The notes beneath the pieces were generated by a model. That model did not search any database. It worked only from the letters and a program-made list of their open reading frames with translations, and was not told the origin of the DNA. From CAYLLN01 sp964384375 (lineage in GTDB: Bacteria > Planctomycetota > Planctomycetia > Pirellulales > Pirellulaceae), in contig CAYLLN010000006.1 of NCBI GenBank assembly GCA_964384375.1, positions 1 through 64,000 on the forward strand: a stretch of 64,000 nucleotides of DNA, read 5' to 3'. The translations under genes were made by a program, and so were the position numbers. Numbering within the stretch: position 1 is the stretch's first letter; each line of letters begins with the position of its first letter. Positions 6,637 to 15,162 of the stretch are shown here, piece after piece.

Positions 6637-8127
6637 ATGAATCGCACCACCCAATTTGGTGTGACGCTCTTTGTCGCTGCCGTCCTCGTCGCCGCCTGCT
6701 TGGGCGTCGGGCAGGGGCAAGGAACCGGTGGCGGCCAAGGTACAGGCGGTGGCGGCGGCAAGGGGACTGGTGGCGGTGGCGGACGCAACGCGATTGCTGC
6801 CGACGGCAAGATCGGCGGCAAGAAGTCGCGGGCCAGCTTCATCACCGTCCTCGACTACGGCGCGACGGGCGATGGCTCGACCGACGACACCGACGCAATC
6901 CAATCGCTCGTCGATTTCAAACCGGGAACGATCCGCTTCCCCGCCGGCACCTATCGCATCACGCGCCCGATCGTTGTTGATCTCGACAAGTTCGGCTTCG
7001 CAGCATTCATCTCCGACGGCACTGCTCGCCTGGAAATGGCCGGCCCCGGTCCGGCGATTCGCTTCATCGGCAACCACGGCGGCACCGCCGCGCCGGATTC
7101 GGTCAAGCCGGAAGTCTGGGAGCGGCAGCGCATGCCGACGGTTGAGGGACTCGCCATCGTCGGCGCCCATGCCGAGGCCGACGGCATCGAAGCGGCCGGC
7201 ACGATGCAACTCACCGTCCGCGGCGTCCACATCCGCAAGTGCCGCCACGGCATTCACCTCACCAGCCGCAATCGCAACGTCCTGATCGACGCCTGCCACA
7301 TCTACGAAAACAGCGGCTGCGGCGTCTTCCTCGACAACGTGAACCTGCACCAAACGAACATCTCGGCCAGCCACATCAGCTACTGCGGCGGCGGTGGCGT
7401 GGTCGTCCGGGGCGGCGAAGTACGCAACGTCCACATCACTGGCTGCGACATCGAGGCGAATCAAGCCGCGGATGGCCCACCCACGGCCAACGTCCTGCTC
7501 GACTGTGCCGACGGTAGCATGGCCGAGGTCGCCATTGTCGGTTGCACGATCCAGCACGGCCGCAACGCACCCGATTCGGCGAATATCCGCATCCTGGGCA
7601 ATGGCTTCATGCAGCGCCGCGGCGAAATGCTGCCGTTCCAGTGCGGCCACGTCACCATCGGCGACAATGTCCTCTCCGACGTGCAGACGAACATTCACCT
7701 TGTCGGCGCTCGCGGCGTCACCATCACCGGCAACACGTTCTGGCAAGGTTACGCGAATAACCTGCTGGTCGAGGACTCCCAGCAGATCGTCCTCGGCGCG
7801 AACATGATGGAACGCAACCCGCTCTACGGCTACACCGACGAAGCGAGCAACAAGGTCATCTTCCGCGGCTGCAAGGACTGCACCATCGGCGGCCTGCACC
7901 TGCATCACGTGCTGCAAAGCGATGCCGGCCTGACCATCGACAAGTGCGACCGAATGCATCTCACGGGCTGTACTATTCTCGATTGCGACGGCTCGGCCCT
8001 GCTCGTCAAAGACACGACGAACAGCCGCATCGCCGGCAACCTGATTCGCAACGACCGCGAAGGGCGCGACGCCACGGTTCCGCTGGTGAAGATAGTAGGT
8101 GGCAGCGGGAATGTTATTGATCAGTGA
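6637..8127 (+). CDS. secreted right-handed beta-helix (pectate-lyase-like) protein
   Basis: A 496-residue exported protein. Residues 1-21 are a signal sequence ending VAAC, so lipidation at Cys21 is possible. Residues 25-50 are a glycine-rich linker (repeats of GTGGG and GGGGK). The domain begins near residue 68 with VLDYGATGDGSTDDTDAIQ, the classic start of the pectate-lyase-3 / GH28-related beta-helix, and continues as regular parallel-helix coils (for example VTITGNTFWQGYANNLLVED, MHLTGCTILDCDGSALLV) to the end. The family binds or cleaves polysaccharides or acts as phage-tail-spike-like modules; catalytic residues cannot be assigned. It is divergent from the YTV gene, with 141 bases between. 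Confidence 0.87.
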   Translation: MNRTTQFGVTLFVAAVLVAACLGVGQGQGTGGGQGTGGGGGKGTGGGGGRNAIAADGKIGGKKSRASFITVLDYGATGDGSTDDTDAIQSLVDFKPGTIRFPAGTYRITRPIVVDLDKFGFAAFISDGTARLEMAGPGPAIRFIGNHGGTAAPDSVKPEVWERQRMPTVEGLAIVGAHAEADGIEAAGTMQLTVRGVHIRKCRHGIHLTSRNRNVLIDACHIYENSGCGVFLDNVNLHQTNISASHISYCGGGGVVVRGGEVRNVHITGCDIEANQAADGPPTANVLLDCADGSMAEVAIVGCTIQHGRNAPDSANIRILGNGFMQRRGEMLPFQCGHVTIGDNVLSDVQTNIHLVGARGVTITGNTFWQGYANNLLVEDSQQIVLGANMMERNPLYGYTDEASNKVIFRGCKDCTIGGLHLHHVLQSDAGLTIDKCDRMHLTGCTILDCDGSALLVKDTTNSRIAGNLIRNDREGRDATVPLVKIVGGSGNVIDQ

Positions 8128-8180
8128 GGCGCGGTCTGCATGGGGAGGGCGAGGCTCCCGTCGAACTCGTCGCCGCCCAT

Positions 8181-8933
8181 TCAATCCTTCCCTGCCGGCG
8201 TGATCATTGCCCGCAAGCGCTCGATCGTCACAGCGCGCGGCAGCATCTTGACGCTCCCGTCGGCATAGGCCACAACGCTCCCCTCGATGTGATTGCCAAA
8301 GATTCGCGGCTTGTGGTCTGGATCGAGCCACTCTTCGAGTTCTTCGACGGGCAAGTCACGCGGTTCCATCCAGTGAATGTCGGAGTTCGAGATTTCGACC
8401 ACCATGATCGTCTGCGAGGGTCCGTCAGGAATGTCCGTGTGCTTCATCGTTGAATTGGCGGGCCACATCGTACCGGGACCGACAATCGCGACGTAATTGG
8501 TCATTCTCGGCGAACTCGAGTGGTCGGCCGGGCAACGATAAAACGGCATGTCGAGCGTGGCAAGTGTGCTATTGCCGGGCCCGTTCCATGGTTCGGCCAG
8601 GTTATACCGCTGAAAGGTTGCCGCTTGATCCATGAACGGCAACAGAAGTACTCGCCAGCTATGAGCCGGTTTCCCTTTTGCATCGTAGGTGCATGCGGGC
8701 GGAAAACTGCCGTAGGTGTCGTGATAGTTGTGCAGCGCAAATGACAAGTGATAGGGATTCATGCTGCATTCGACACGACGTATGGCATTCAGCCCGGACC
8801 TCACAGCGGGCACAATGGCTGCCAGAAGCGCGCCTAGAATGGCGATGCCGATCAGGAGAGTCCGCAGGCGGAACCGAATCGGCGGCTGGTCGGTCGCGGG
8901 CGGCTTGATTGTTTCGGTCGTCATGTCAGCCAC
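8181..8933 (-). CDS. DUF1559 family membrane-anchored protein
   Basis: A 250-residue DUF1559 protein. The N-terminal helix reads RFRLRTLLIGIAILGALLAAIVPAVRS (shown in parts), the RLRTLL type, in place of the usual prepilin helix. The DUF1559 core follows: ECSMNPYHLSFALHNYHDTYGSFPPA, HSWRVLLLPFMDQ, YRCPADHS, MTNYVAIVGPGT, DIPDGPSQTIMVVEI and the C-terminal VVAYADGSVKMLP. Most DUF1559 proteins are pseudopilin-like and exported; hundreds occur per planctomycete genome (family knowledge). The start could be 8933 or an ATG nine bases inside. It lies downstream of the cytochrome gene on the same strand, separated from it by an inverted repeat. Confidence 0.88.
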   Translation of the reverse strand: MADMTTETIKPPATDQPPIRFRLRTLLIGIAILGALLAAIVPAVRSGLNAIRRVECSMNPYHLSFALHNYHDTYGSFPPACTYDAKGKPAHSWRVLLLPFMDQAATFQRYNLAEPWNGPGNSTLATLDMPFYRCPADHSSSPRMTNYVAIVGPGTMWPANSTMKHTDIPDGPSQTIMVVEISNSDIHWMEPRDLPVEELEEWLDPDHKPRIFGNHIEGSVVAYADGSVKMLPRAVTIERLRAMITPAGKD

Positions 8934-8972
8934 CGGTCATCGTCGGTAAAGTAGGGAGTACCGGACGGCAAA

Positions 8973-9030
8973 GGCTATGCTTTAGCATAACTCCTTACGA
9001 GTTTATAAATTGTTATGCTAAAGCATAACC
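8973..9030. repeat. inverted repeat at the 3' end of the cytochrome gene
   Basis: The arms GGCTATGCTTTAGCATAAC (8973-8991) and GTTATGCTAAAGCATAACC (9012-9030) are 19-base reverse complements with one mismatch, around an AT-rich 20-base loop. Each arm is itself palindromic (ATGCTTTAGCAT and TTATGCTAAAGCATAA). The last base overlaps the stop codon of the cytochrome gene. It probably forms a stem-loop in the mRNA ending the long cytochrome transcript, and each arm could also be a dyad protein-binding site upstream of the DUF1559 gene. Confidence 0.6.
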
Positions 9031-12000
9031 TACTTGAGCGACTTCATATACGCGAGCAAATCGGCCAGTTCCTGCCGGCTCATGGTGTTTTCCAAGCCCG
9101 CGGGCATGATCGAGAGCTCGCTTGGCTTCTGCTCTTCGATGTCGCTCCGGCGGAGGCGGATTTCGCGCTGGTCGCTCGTGCGCAGGAAGAGCGACTCGGC
9201 CGTTTCGCGGACGACGAGGCCGGTCAGCGTGCGGCCGTCGGCGGTGCGGAAGACGTGCGACTCGTAGCCACGGGCCAGCGAGGCGCTCGGAACGATCACC
9301 GCCTCCAGAAGATCCCGCTCGCTCCGTCGCTCGCCCACTTTTGACAGGTCCGGTCCGATCTTGCTCCCCTCGCTCGCCACGCGATGGCACGAACTGCACG
9401 CGGCCTTGCGGCCGAAGAAGACCTGCTTGCCGGAATCGACGCCGCCCGTGGGGAGACTTGTGGGTGTAATAGTCAGCGACATGGCTGGCGTTTTGGATTC
9501 TAGTGCGTGATAGATGTCGCGGAACGAGTCCCGAAACTGCCTGTCATCGCGAAACCGTTCCACAATTGACCGAATGTCTTCGCGGCCGATTGCAGCTTTC
9601 CCCGGCGACCTCGCAATTGCGTTGAGCAGCTTACCTGCCACTTCGACATCAGCGGTGTCTTGAAACATTTGAATCAGCGAGCGGATTTCTAGCGGACCCG
9701 CGTCGGCAATCCCCTCTAATACTCTGGATCGTTGCAGGGTACTTAGTCTCCCAGTCGTGATTGAGTGGACCGCGGCTGCGCGAGACATAGGGGGCGCATC
9801 GGACTTTGCTGCGATGAGCAAGAAGGCAAAATCTGCATCGGTCAGCTCATCAAGTCGCGAAGCAACGGCTGAAAAAGCAGCAATACGGGCATCGAACTGC
9901 CCCTTCTCGCTCCGAGCGAGCGCGGTGAGCGGCTCGTCGAATTGATCGCTGCCGCTGACGGTGACGACGGCCGCATGCGTGAGCGAGCCATCGACCTCGG
10001 TGAGAAGGCTCTTGAGCGGCTTAACCCAAGCATCGGGAATCGGTCGCAAGTCGCTTCGCCCAATCACATCGAGCAACAGGAGCTTCGTAGATTGCGTGGT
10101 ATCCGCTGACGCGAGTTTTTCGCCGACGAGCGACTGCACCTGGTCGTTCTTCGCCAGGCCCACGAGCGCGCCGCTCAAGAGCGACTGCTCGGCATCGGTC
10201 AGTTCTTTCTGGGTGAGCAAGCGGCCGGCGATGGCAACGAGTTGATCGGCCCAACCTTCCCGCCGGCTGATCACATCGAGCGCGGCGGCGAGGAGCGGTT
10301 GGTCGGTTGTATCCATGAGGAGGGCCACTTCATCGCGGCTGAGGTGGCCTTCCGGCATCTGGTCGAGGGCGATCAGCGCGGCGCGGCGGACACGCGGGCT
10401 GTCGTCGGCCAGGGCCTTGGCCGTGGCATCGCGGTCGGCAATTTCGATCAGGGCGTAGATGAGTGCATGTTCCAGCACGCGGTCGGCATCGCTGTACAGT
10501 CGGGTGAGTAAGGCCGGGACGGCCGCGGCATCGCCGATTTGGCCCAGGGCCGTGGCGACTTGCCGGGCAATTTGTGGTGGTGTGTCGGACGCCGTAAGCA
10601 GTTCGCACAAATCGCCAACGGCTACAGCGTCGCACGTCGTGCCACAGCTATAAACGGCAGCAGTCAGTGCCGACTGGTCCTTTTGGGCGAGGCCGAGCAA
10701 CCGGACACTCCCCTGGGCCTTGGTCGTGCCGATGCGCGTCAGGCACCAGGTGGCGTTCAGGCGGATCGTCGCATCGCTGCTGACCAAGGCTCGGCTCAAG
10801 TACGGTACAGCGGCATCTCCTTGGCGAGCCAGCGTAGCGATGGCTCGTTCGCGGACGGCCGGCCGCGCGTCGCCGAGCAACTTGACGAGAGCGGTCGCGT
10901 CGAGCTTGTTCCAATCGAGCGACAGCCCGCGGGGGTCGTCGATTTTCGGTGCATCGGTGCGGCGGATGCGATAGATCGCGCCGAGGATGTTCGGCTTGGC
11001 GATCTGCGACGTGGGGCAGCCGATGCGGAACCAGCCTCCGGTGTCGATCACGAGCAAGCTGCCATCGGCGTCTTCCAGCACGTCGGTCGGATGGAAGTCG
11101 TCGCTGGCGGCCTGCAGGAAGTCGGTCACTTCGGCGCGAAACGTGGCGCCGTCGCGGACGAGCGCGGTGGAGACGACTTTGTGCGTGTTGAACTGGGTGA
11201 CGAGAAACCTGGCCGCAGGAAGTTGCATTCGGCCCTCGCCAAGTACGACAGGAGGAAGCATGAAACTACGGACCCGGCAGCAGCCGCTGACCGCCACGTG
11301 GCCGTAGTCGTGGACCGCGTCGAGCGGTTCGCCCGTGCGGCGGAATTCGGCGATCATCTCCGGCTGGTCGAGCCGCGGGTACGCCCCGCCGTGCATCCAG
11401 TGAACGAGGCAATCGCCCCGCTTGTGATAGAGGATGTTGACGGTGCCGAGCAGTTCCCCTTCGGGAGTCCAGTCGATCTCGACCGGGTTGTCCATGCCCC
11501 CGCCGCAGTGGACGCGAACGTCGCTGCCCTCCGTGCGACACGAGAAAATGCGGGCCGCCTTCCCCTTGCTCACCGGCTTGCCATCGGCGTCCTTGATGTC
11601 GTGCCCGTGCCGCCCTTCGCACCACCAGATGCGGCCGTCGGGGCCAAGAAAACAGCCGTGAACGTCGGCCGCATTCCCCGTATAGCCGAAGCTGCCGACG
11701 ATCCGCTCGCGGACCTCGGCCACGCCGTCGTCATCCTTGTCGGCAAACCGCCAGATTGCCCCGCTCGACGCGACGTACAGCCAGCCGTCGTGCCACATCG
11801 CCCCCTGTGGAAACGTGAGCTTGTCGGCGAAAACCGTCCGCTTGTCGAAGCGGCCGTCGCCGTCGGTGTCTTCCAGGCGGCTGACGTAGTTGGGGAGCTT
11901 CTCCTCGAGCTCGGCCCGCTGCATGTTCACGCCGGCGTTCTCGGCGATATAGAGCCGGCCACGGTCGTCGAAATTGGCCATGAGCGGATGCTCGACCAGT

Positions 12001-12137
12001 GGCGGGGCGGCCGCGAGTTCAACGGTGTAGCCGGCAGGGACGCTGATCTCTGGCTGCGTGAAAGCGGGAGGTTCAGCGGCCGCTGCCGCCGCAACCAGAA
12101 TGAGGAAGGGGGTTGTCGTCAGTACATGTTGCGGCAT
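9030..12137 (-). CDS. PVC-type membrane-bound dehydrogenase with HEAT repeats and cytochrome c domain
   Basis: A 1035-residue exported protein of the large planctomycete/verrucomicrobial family with a glucose/sorbosone-dehydrogenase-like beta-propeller and C-terminal heme domain. The signal peptide spans residues 1-21 (start at 12137, GGAGA upstream). Residues about 28-390 form the propeller (FDDRGRLYIAEN, DGRFDKRTVFADKLTFPQGA, GRIWWCEGRHGHDI, DVLEDADGSLLVIDTGGW). Residues about 410-850 are HEAT-like helical repeats. The heme site CSSCH is at 914-918, and a methionine in LSIMPAGLENTM is the likely axial ligand, with the family ending LADLLAYMKSLK. It probably works in the periplasm; the substrate is unknown. 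It is divergent from the secreted protein at 12249. Confidence 0.92.
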   Translation of the reverse strand: MPQHVLTTTPFLILVAAAAAAEPPAFTQPEISVPAGYTVELAAAPPLVEHPLMANFDDRGRLYIAENAGVNMQRAELEEKLPNYVSRLEDTDGDGRFDKRTVFADKLTFPQGAMWHDGWLYVASSGAIWRFADKDDDGVAEVRERIVGSFGYTGNAADVHGCFLGPDGRIWWCEGRHGHDIKDADGKPVSKGKAARIFSCRTEGSDVRVHCGGGMDNPVEIDWTPEGELLGTVNILYHKRGDCLVHWMHGGAYPRLDQPEMIAEFRRTGEPLDAVHDYGHVAVSGCCRVRSFMLPPVVLGEGRMQLPAARFLVTQFNTHKVVSTALVRDGATFRAEVTDFLQAASDDFHPTDVLEDADGSLLVIDTGGWFRIGCPTSQIAKPNILGAIYRIRRTDAPKIDDPRGLSLDWNKLDATALVKLLGDARPAVRERAIATLARQGDAAVPYLSRALVSSDATIRLNATWCLTRIGTTKAQGSVRLLGLAQKDQSALTAAVYSCGTTCDAVAVGDLCELLTASDTPPQIARQVATALGQIGDAAAVPALLTRLYSDADRVLEHALIYALIEIADRDATAKALADDSPRVRRAALIALDQMPEGHLSRDEVALLMDTTDQPLLAAALDVISRREGWADQLVAIAGRLLTQKELTDAEQSLLSGALVGLAKNDQVQSLVGEKLASADTTQSTKLLLLDVIGRSDLRPIPDAWVKPLKSLLTEVDGSLTHAAVVTVSGSDQFDEPLTALARSEKGQFDARIAAFSAVASRLDELTDADFAFLLIAAKSDAPPMSRAAAVHSITTGRLSTLQRSRVLEGIADAGPLEIRSLIQMFQDTADVEVAGKLLNAIARSPGKAAIGREDIRSIVERFRDDRQFRDSFRDIYHALESKTPAMSLTITPTSLPTGGVDSGKQVFFGRKAACSSCHRVASEGSKIGPDLSKVGERRSERDLLEAVIVPSASLARGYESHVFRTADGRTLTGLVVRETAESLFLRTSDQREIRLRRSDIEEQKPSELSIMPAGLENTMSRQELADLLAYMKSLK

Positions 12138-12248
12138 GGCAGGTCTCCGTGGAGAGCATTGTATGACAAGCTGTTGGGCGACGCGACGAAATGATTGCAT
12201 TGCCGCAAAGCGGACCAATACAATACGAGGGTGAACAAGGAGGCCGCC

Positions 12249-12926
12249 ATGCGAACGATCATTCGACTAGCCGCGGCTGGCGCGCTCGGTATTTGCGGAG
12301 CTGCGTTAGGGCAACAGCCCGGCCCGCAGCCGGCTCAGCCGCTGCCTGCAACGACCGTGCAACTGCCGACGTTTTCGTACTTCACGGTCAACACGACCGT
12401 GTCGGTTCCCGATCGGGGCGGTGCGTATCTCGGCGGCATCAACCGGGCTCGCGACAGCAGCACGACGCGCGGTTTCGGTCCGCTGGCCAATCGGGGCATC
12501 GGCAGCGACCGGATGGCGAGCGGCGTGAGCGTGCATGCCACGATCATCGATCACGAAGAGCTCGACCGGGCCGTGCTGGCCGAAGCGGCAGCCCGGCGAA
12601 TACCAGCCGATCCGGCGGTAGCCAAGGCGGAAGCGATTTCGCTGCATGTAGGGCGAGAGCACATCGCCGCGACCAGTGGTCGCGGGGATGCCGTCGAAAG
12701 CGTCGCCGCCATCAAGGCCCGCAATGCTGCCGCAGCGGAAGAGCGCGTCAGCGAAGCGGCAGCTTACTTTGCGAAGGCGCAAGCTGCCGAAGCGGAAGGA
12801 AAGTCAGCCGTAGCCAGGATCCTCTATCAAATGGTAACGCGGCGCGACACGGGCTCGCTCAAGCAGCGGGCCGAGCAGCGGCTCGCTGCCATCAACGGGG
12901 CGCAGGCGACTGTAGCGAAGCGATAG
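12249..12926 (+). CDS. conserved secreted planctomycete protein, function unknown
   Basis: A 225-residue exported protein with a signal peptide (about residues 1-22, ending ALGQQ). The mature N-terminus, LPTFSYFTVNTTVSVPDRG then AYLGGINRARDSST and FGPLANRGIG, matches a conserved block seen in many planctomycete hypothetical proteins. The C-terminal half (about 125-215) is alanine-rich and helical, with a single TPR-like unit (AAAYFAKAQAAEAEGKSAVA, YQMVTRR). AAGGAGG lies 7 bases before the ATG at 12249, which decides the start over an upstream candidate. No enzyme motif. It ends 11 bases from the convergent FG-GAP gene. Confidence 0.72.
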   Translation: MRTIIRLAAAGALGICGAALGQQPGPQPAQPLPATTVQLPTFSYFTVNTTVSVPDRGGAYLGGINRARDSSTTRGFGPLANRGIGSDRMASGVSVHATIIDHEELDRAVLAEAAARRIPADPAVAKAEAISLHVGREHIAATSGRGDAVESVAAIKARNAAAAEERVSEAAAYFAKAQAAEAEGKSAVARILYQMVTRRDTGSLKQRAEQRLAAINGAQATVAKR

Positions 12927-12937
12927 TCGCCTCGCCT

Positions 12938-14131
12938 CTACTCCCGCACCTGCTCAAAGTAGAACGCACCTTTCTTATTCGATGTGACGACATCGAGCAG
13001 TTTGTCGCCGTTCACGTCGGCCACCTCGAAGTGCGTGCCGACGCCGCTGTCGTGGTCGAATTGGTGCGGAACCCAAACCGGTTTGCCGTTTTCGCGCTTC
13101 AGCTCGAACCAGGTCATCACCGCCGGCTGATCGGAACCGGGGTCTCCCTTCGGCCCGTGCGCCCACCACCGCTTGCCGGTGACAAAGTCGGGGAGGCCGT
13201 CGCCGTTGAAATCGGCCTGGCATAGGCCATGCGTCTGCGAGAAGCTCTTGTCGATTTCGTGCGTCTTCCATTTTTCGTCGCCGAGTTGCTCGTGCCACCA
13301 AATACCGAAGGCGTGAGCGCTCGACGAAAGCACGTCGTTGTCGCCGTCACCGTCGTAATCGAAGACGAACATCTGGGCACAGTTCTCGCCGAGCGGCGCG
13401 GCATGAAACTTCCACTCGCCGGCCGTGCGGTTTTCCGGCGCTTCCCACCACCCCTGCGGCACGACGATGTCACTGCGGCCGTCCTTGTTCACATCGCCCA
13501 AGCCCAAGCCGTGCGAGTAACGATTGGTTCCCGGTGCGGCAGGGGCGGAGACGGCATGAATCTTCCAATGCTGGGAGGCATCGGCCGGGCGGGACATGAA
13601 GCCGAGTCGCCGCTGGGGTCCATCAAAGTCCTTGGGGTCCGGCGAGTATGCGGCCAACAAGTCCTTCTTGCCGTCGCCGTCCACATCGAGCAGTTGCGGG
13701 CTTTCGTTGTTCGTGCAGGGCGTGAGGACGTGTTTCGGCCAAATCGTGTCGGGCTTCTTGGGATTTTCGAGCCACCAAGTGTTCGTGCCCGGAAAATCGA
13801 CGATGATGATGTCGGTCCAACCGTCGCCGTTCACATCGTCGGCAAACGTCTGAAAGCTGTTGCTGTAGCCGTGCGGATCGTACTCCGGCGCCTTCTCCCC
13901 CGTCACCCGCATCTTCCAGTCGGGGGCCTCGTACCAGACGTAGCCGGCCGCGACGTCCATCTTGCCGTCTTTGTTGAAATCGCCGACAGCAGCCCCTTCG
14001 CTGCGAAAGACGGTGTCAAGCACCGTTTTCTTGAACCCGACCTTGCCGGACGGCTGTTGGGCAAAAGTTGCGGATGTCGCAACTAACAAAGCGAGGGCGG
14101 GAAGGAGTTTCGGCAGCAGGCGAAGGGGCAT
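12938..14131 (-). CDS. secreted FG-GAP/VCBS-repeat protein
   Basis: A 397-residue exported protein with a signal peptide (residues 1-25, ending TFAQQ), followed by FG-GAP/VCBS beta-propeller repeats. The calcium-binding D-x-D/N-x-D-G loops recur: GDFNKDGKMDVAAG, DDVNGDGWTDIIIVD, LDVDGDGKKDLLAAY, GDVNKDGRSDIVVPQG, FDYDGDGDNDVLSSS, ADFNGDGLPDFVTG and ADVNGDKLLDVVTS, seven blades. These planctomycete proteins are probably cell-surface or periplasmic; binding partners are unknown. The start is set by the signal peptide. It is divergent from the HAD gene at 14228. Confidence 0.85.
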   Translation of the reverse strand: MPLRLLPKLLPALALLVATSATFAQQPSGKVGFKKTVLDTVFRSEGAAVGDFNKDGKMDVAAGYVWYEAPDWKMRVTGEKAPEYDPHGYSNSFQTFADDVNGDGWTDIIIVDFPGTNTWWLENPKKPDTIWPKHVLTPCTNNESPQLLDVDGDGKKDLLAAYSPDPKDFDGPQRRLGFMSRPADASQHWKIHAVSAPAAPGTNRYSHGLGLGDVNKDGRSDIVVPQGWWEAPENRTAGEWKFHAAPLGENCAQMFVFDYDGDGDNDVLSSSAHAFGIWWHEQLGDEKWKTHEIDKSFSQTHGLCQADFNGDGLPDFVTGKRWWAHGPKGDPGSDQPAVMTWFELKRENGKPVWVPHQFDHDSGVGTHFEVADVNGDKLLDVVTSNKKGAFYFEQVRE

Positions 14132-14227
14132 GGCGGTTCGTCCGGTGGGAGAGATAAAGTGCAGCGGCTGATTGTAACGTAGCCTGGCGGGCGAAGCGAC
14201 AACCGCACTTATCGTGGAGAAGGCCGG

Positions 14228-14893
14228 ATGGAACTGAGGCAGGGGGTGATTTTCGACATGGATGGCGTGCTCGTCGATTCTTCCGAGGCACACTTTGAAA
14301 GTTGGCAAGCGATCGGGCAGGAAGTCGGCATTGCAATGTCGCGCGAGCAGTTCGCGGCGACCTTTGGCCGCACCAGCCGGGAGATCATTCGCGAGTTTTG
14401 GCCAGCCTTGGCGACGAGTGACGCGGCAATCGCGGAAGTAGATGCACGTAAGGAAGCGATCTTTCGCGAGAGCCTGGCACGCGACTTTCCGGCGATGGAC
14501 GGAGCCGTGGAACTGATCGACGCGCTGTCAGCGACCGGATTCGCGCTAGCGATTGGCTCATCGGGGCCGCCGGAAAATGTCGCCCTGGTGCTCGAAAAGC
14601 TCCGCCGGCGGGACAAGTTTCGCGGCGTCGTGACCGGTATGGACGTCACTCGCGGCAAGCCCGATCCGCAGGTCTTCTTGCTGGCGGCGGAGCGGATTGG
14701 CCTGCCGCCGGCGAGGTGCGTTGTCATCGAAGATGCGCCAGCCGGAGTGGCGGCCGCGAAAGCTGCCGGCGCGAGGTGCATCGGACTTGCCAGCATGGGC
14801 CGTGATCCGCAGTCGCTCGCACAGGCCGATTGGGTCGTGGGAAGCCTGCGAGAAATCTCGACGCCAAAGATCAACCAATTCATTGGCACATAA
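14228..14893 (+). CDS. HAD-superfamily hydrolase (beta-phosphoglucomutase/phosphatase-like)
   Basis: A 221-residue cytoplasmic HAD protein. Motif I is VIFDMDGVLVDSSEAHF, with nucleophile Asp10 and acid/base Asp12. The cap domain is helical (about residues 18-90). Motif II is AIGSSGPPENV, motif III the lysine in TRGKPDPQVFLLA, and motif IV the acidic pair in VVIEDAPAGVAAAKAAG. The subfamily (GmhB/YniC/beta-PGM-like) hydrolyses small phosphate esters or isomerises sugar phosphates; the substrate cannot be read from the sequence. The length is normal. Downstream is the long inverted repeat at 14911. Confidence 0.9.
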   Translation: MELRQGVIFDMDGVLVDSSEAHFESWQAIGQEVGIAMSREQFAATFGRTSREIIREFWPALATSDAAIAEVDARKEAIFRESLARDFPAMDGAVELIDALSATGFALAIGSSGPPENVALVLEKLRRRDKFRGVVTGMDVTRGKPDPQVFLLAAERIGLPPARCVVIEDAPAGVAAAKAAGARCIGLASMGRDPQSLAQADWVVGSLREISTPKINQFIGT

Positions 14894-14910
14894 GACATGG
14901 AAGCGTGGCT

Positions 14911-15028
14911 GGTCCAAAAGATCACGAAAACACGAAGTCGGCAGAAATCACGAAACGGAAGAAAGAATTCTCTTTCTGCTTAATTTCGTGTTTTCGTTCT
15001 TTCGCGTTTTCGTGATTCTGTCCGGACC
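14911..15028. repeat. long imperfect inverted repeat in a gene gap
   Basis: A 118-base palindromic element. The arm GGTCCAAAAGATCACGAAAA (continuing CACGAA to 14936) pairs with the reverse complement of 15001-15028, with ATCACGAAAAC-x-CGAA the best-matched core. Inside, AGAAAGA-ATTC-TCTTTCT forms the tip, and CACGAAA / TTTCGTG pairs sit between. Similar TTTCGTGTTTTCGTG-containing elements recur in many environmental bacterial genomes (family knowledge). It lies between the HAD and LRR genes (14894-15162) and contains no open reading frame. It could be a small mobile repeat or a stable RNA hairpin. Confidence 0.6.
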
Positions 15029-15162
15029 AACAGCCTTCCATGTCAATGAGCCGCAAATCCTTCGCGAGCCTTGTCGAGCGGCTTTCCCTGGCCTTTTCGT
15101 CCAAGTATTCTGTTAAGCAGCCTGCCGGACATCCCTCCCCTTGCCTTTGACGCGAGCCAGCC

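Noticed and set aside
6496..8331. Long minus-strand extension of the YTV frame opposite the beta-helix gene.
   Set aside because: Signal peptide and ribosome-binding site place the YTV start at 6495; the rest is antisense to a clear beta-helix gene with family motifs.
10539..12194. A 551-codon plus-strand frame opposite the cytochrome gene.
   Set aside because: Antisense to a family-verified protein with HEAT repeats and CxxCH; arises from GC-rich codon bias.
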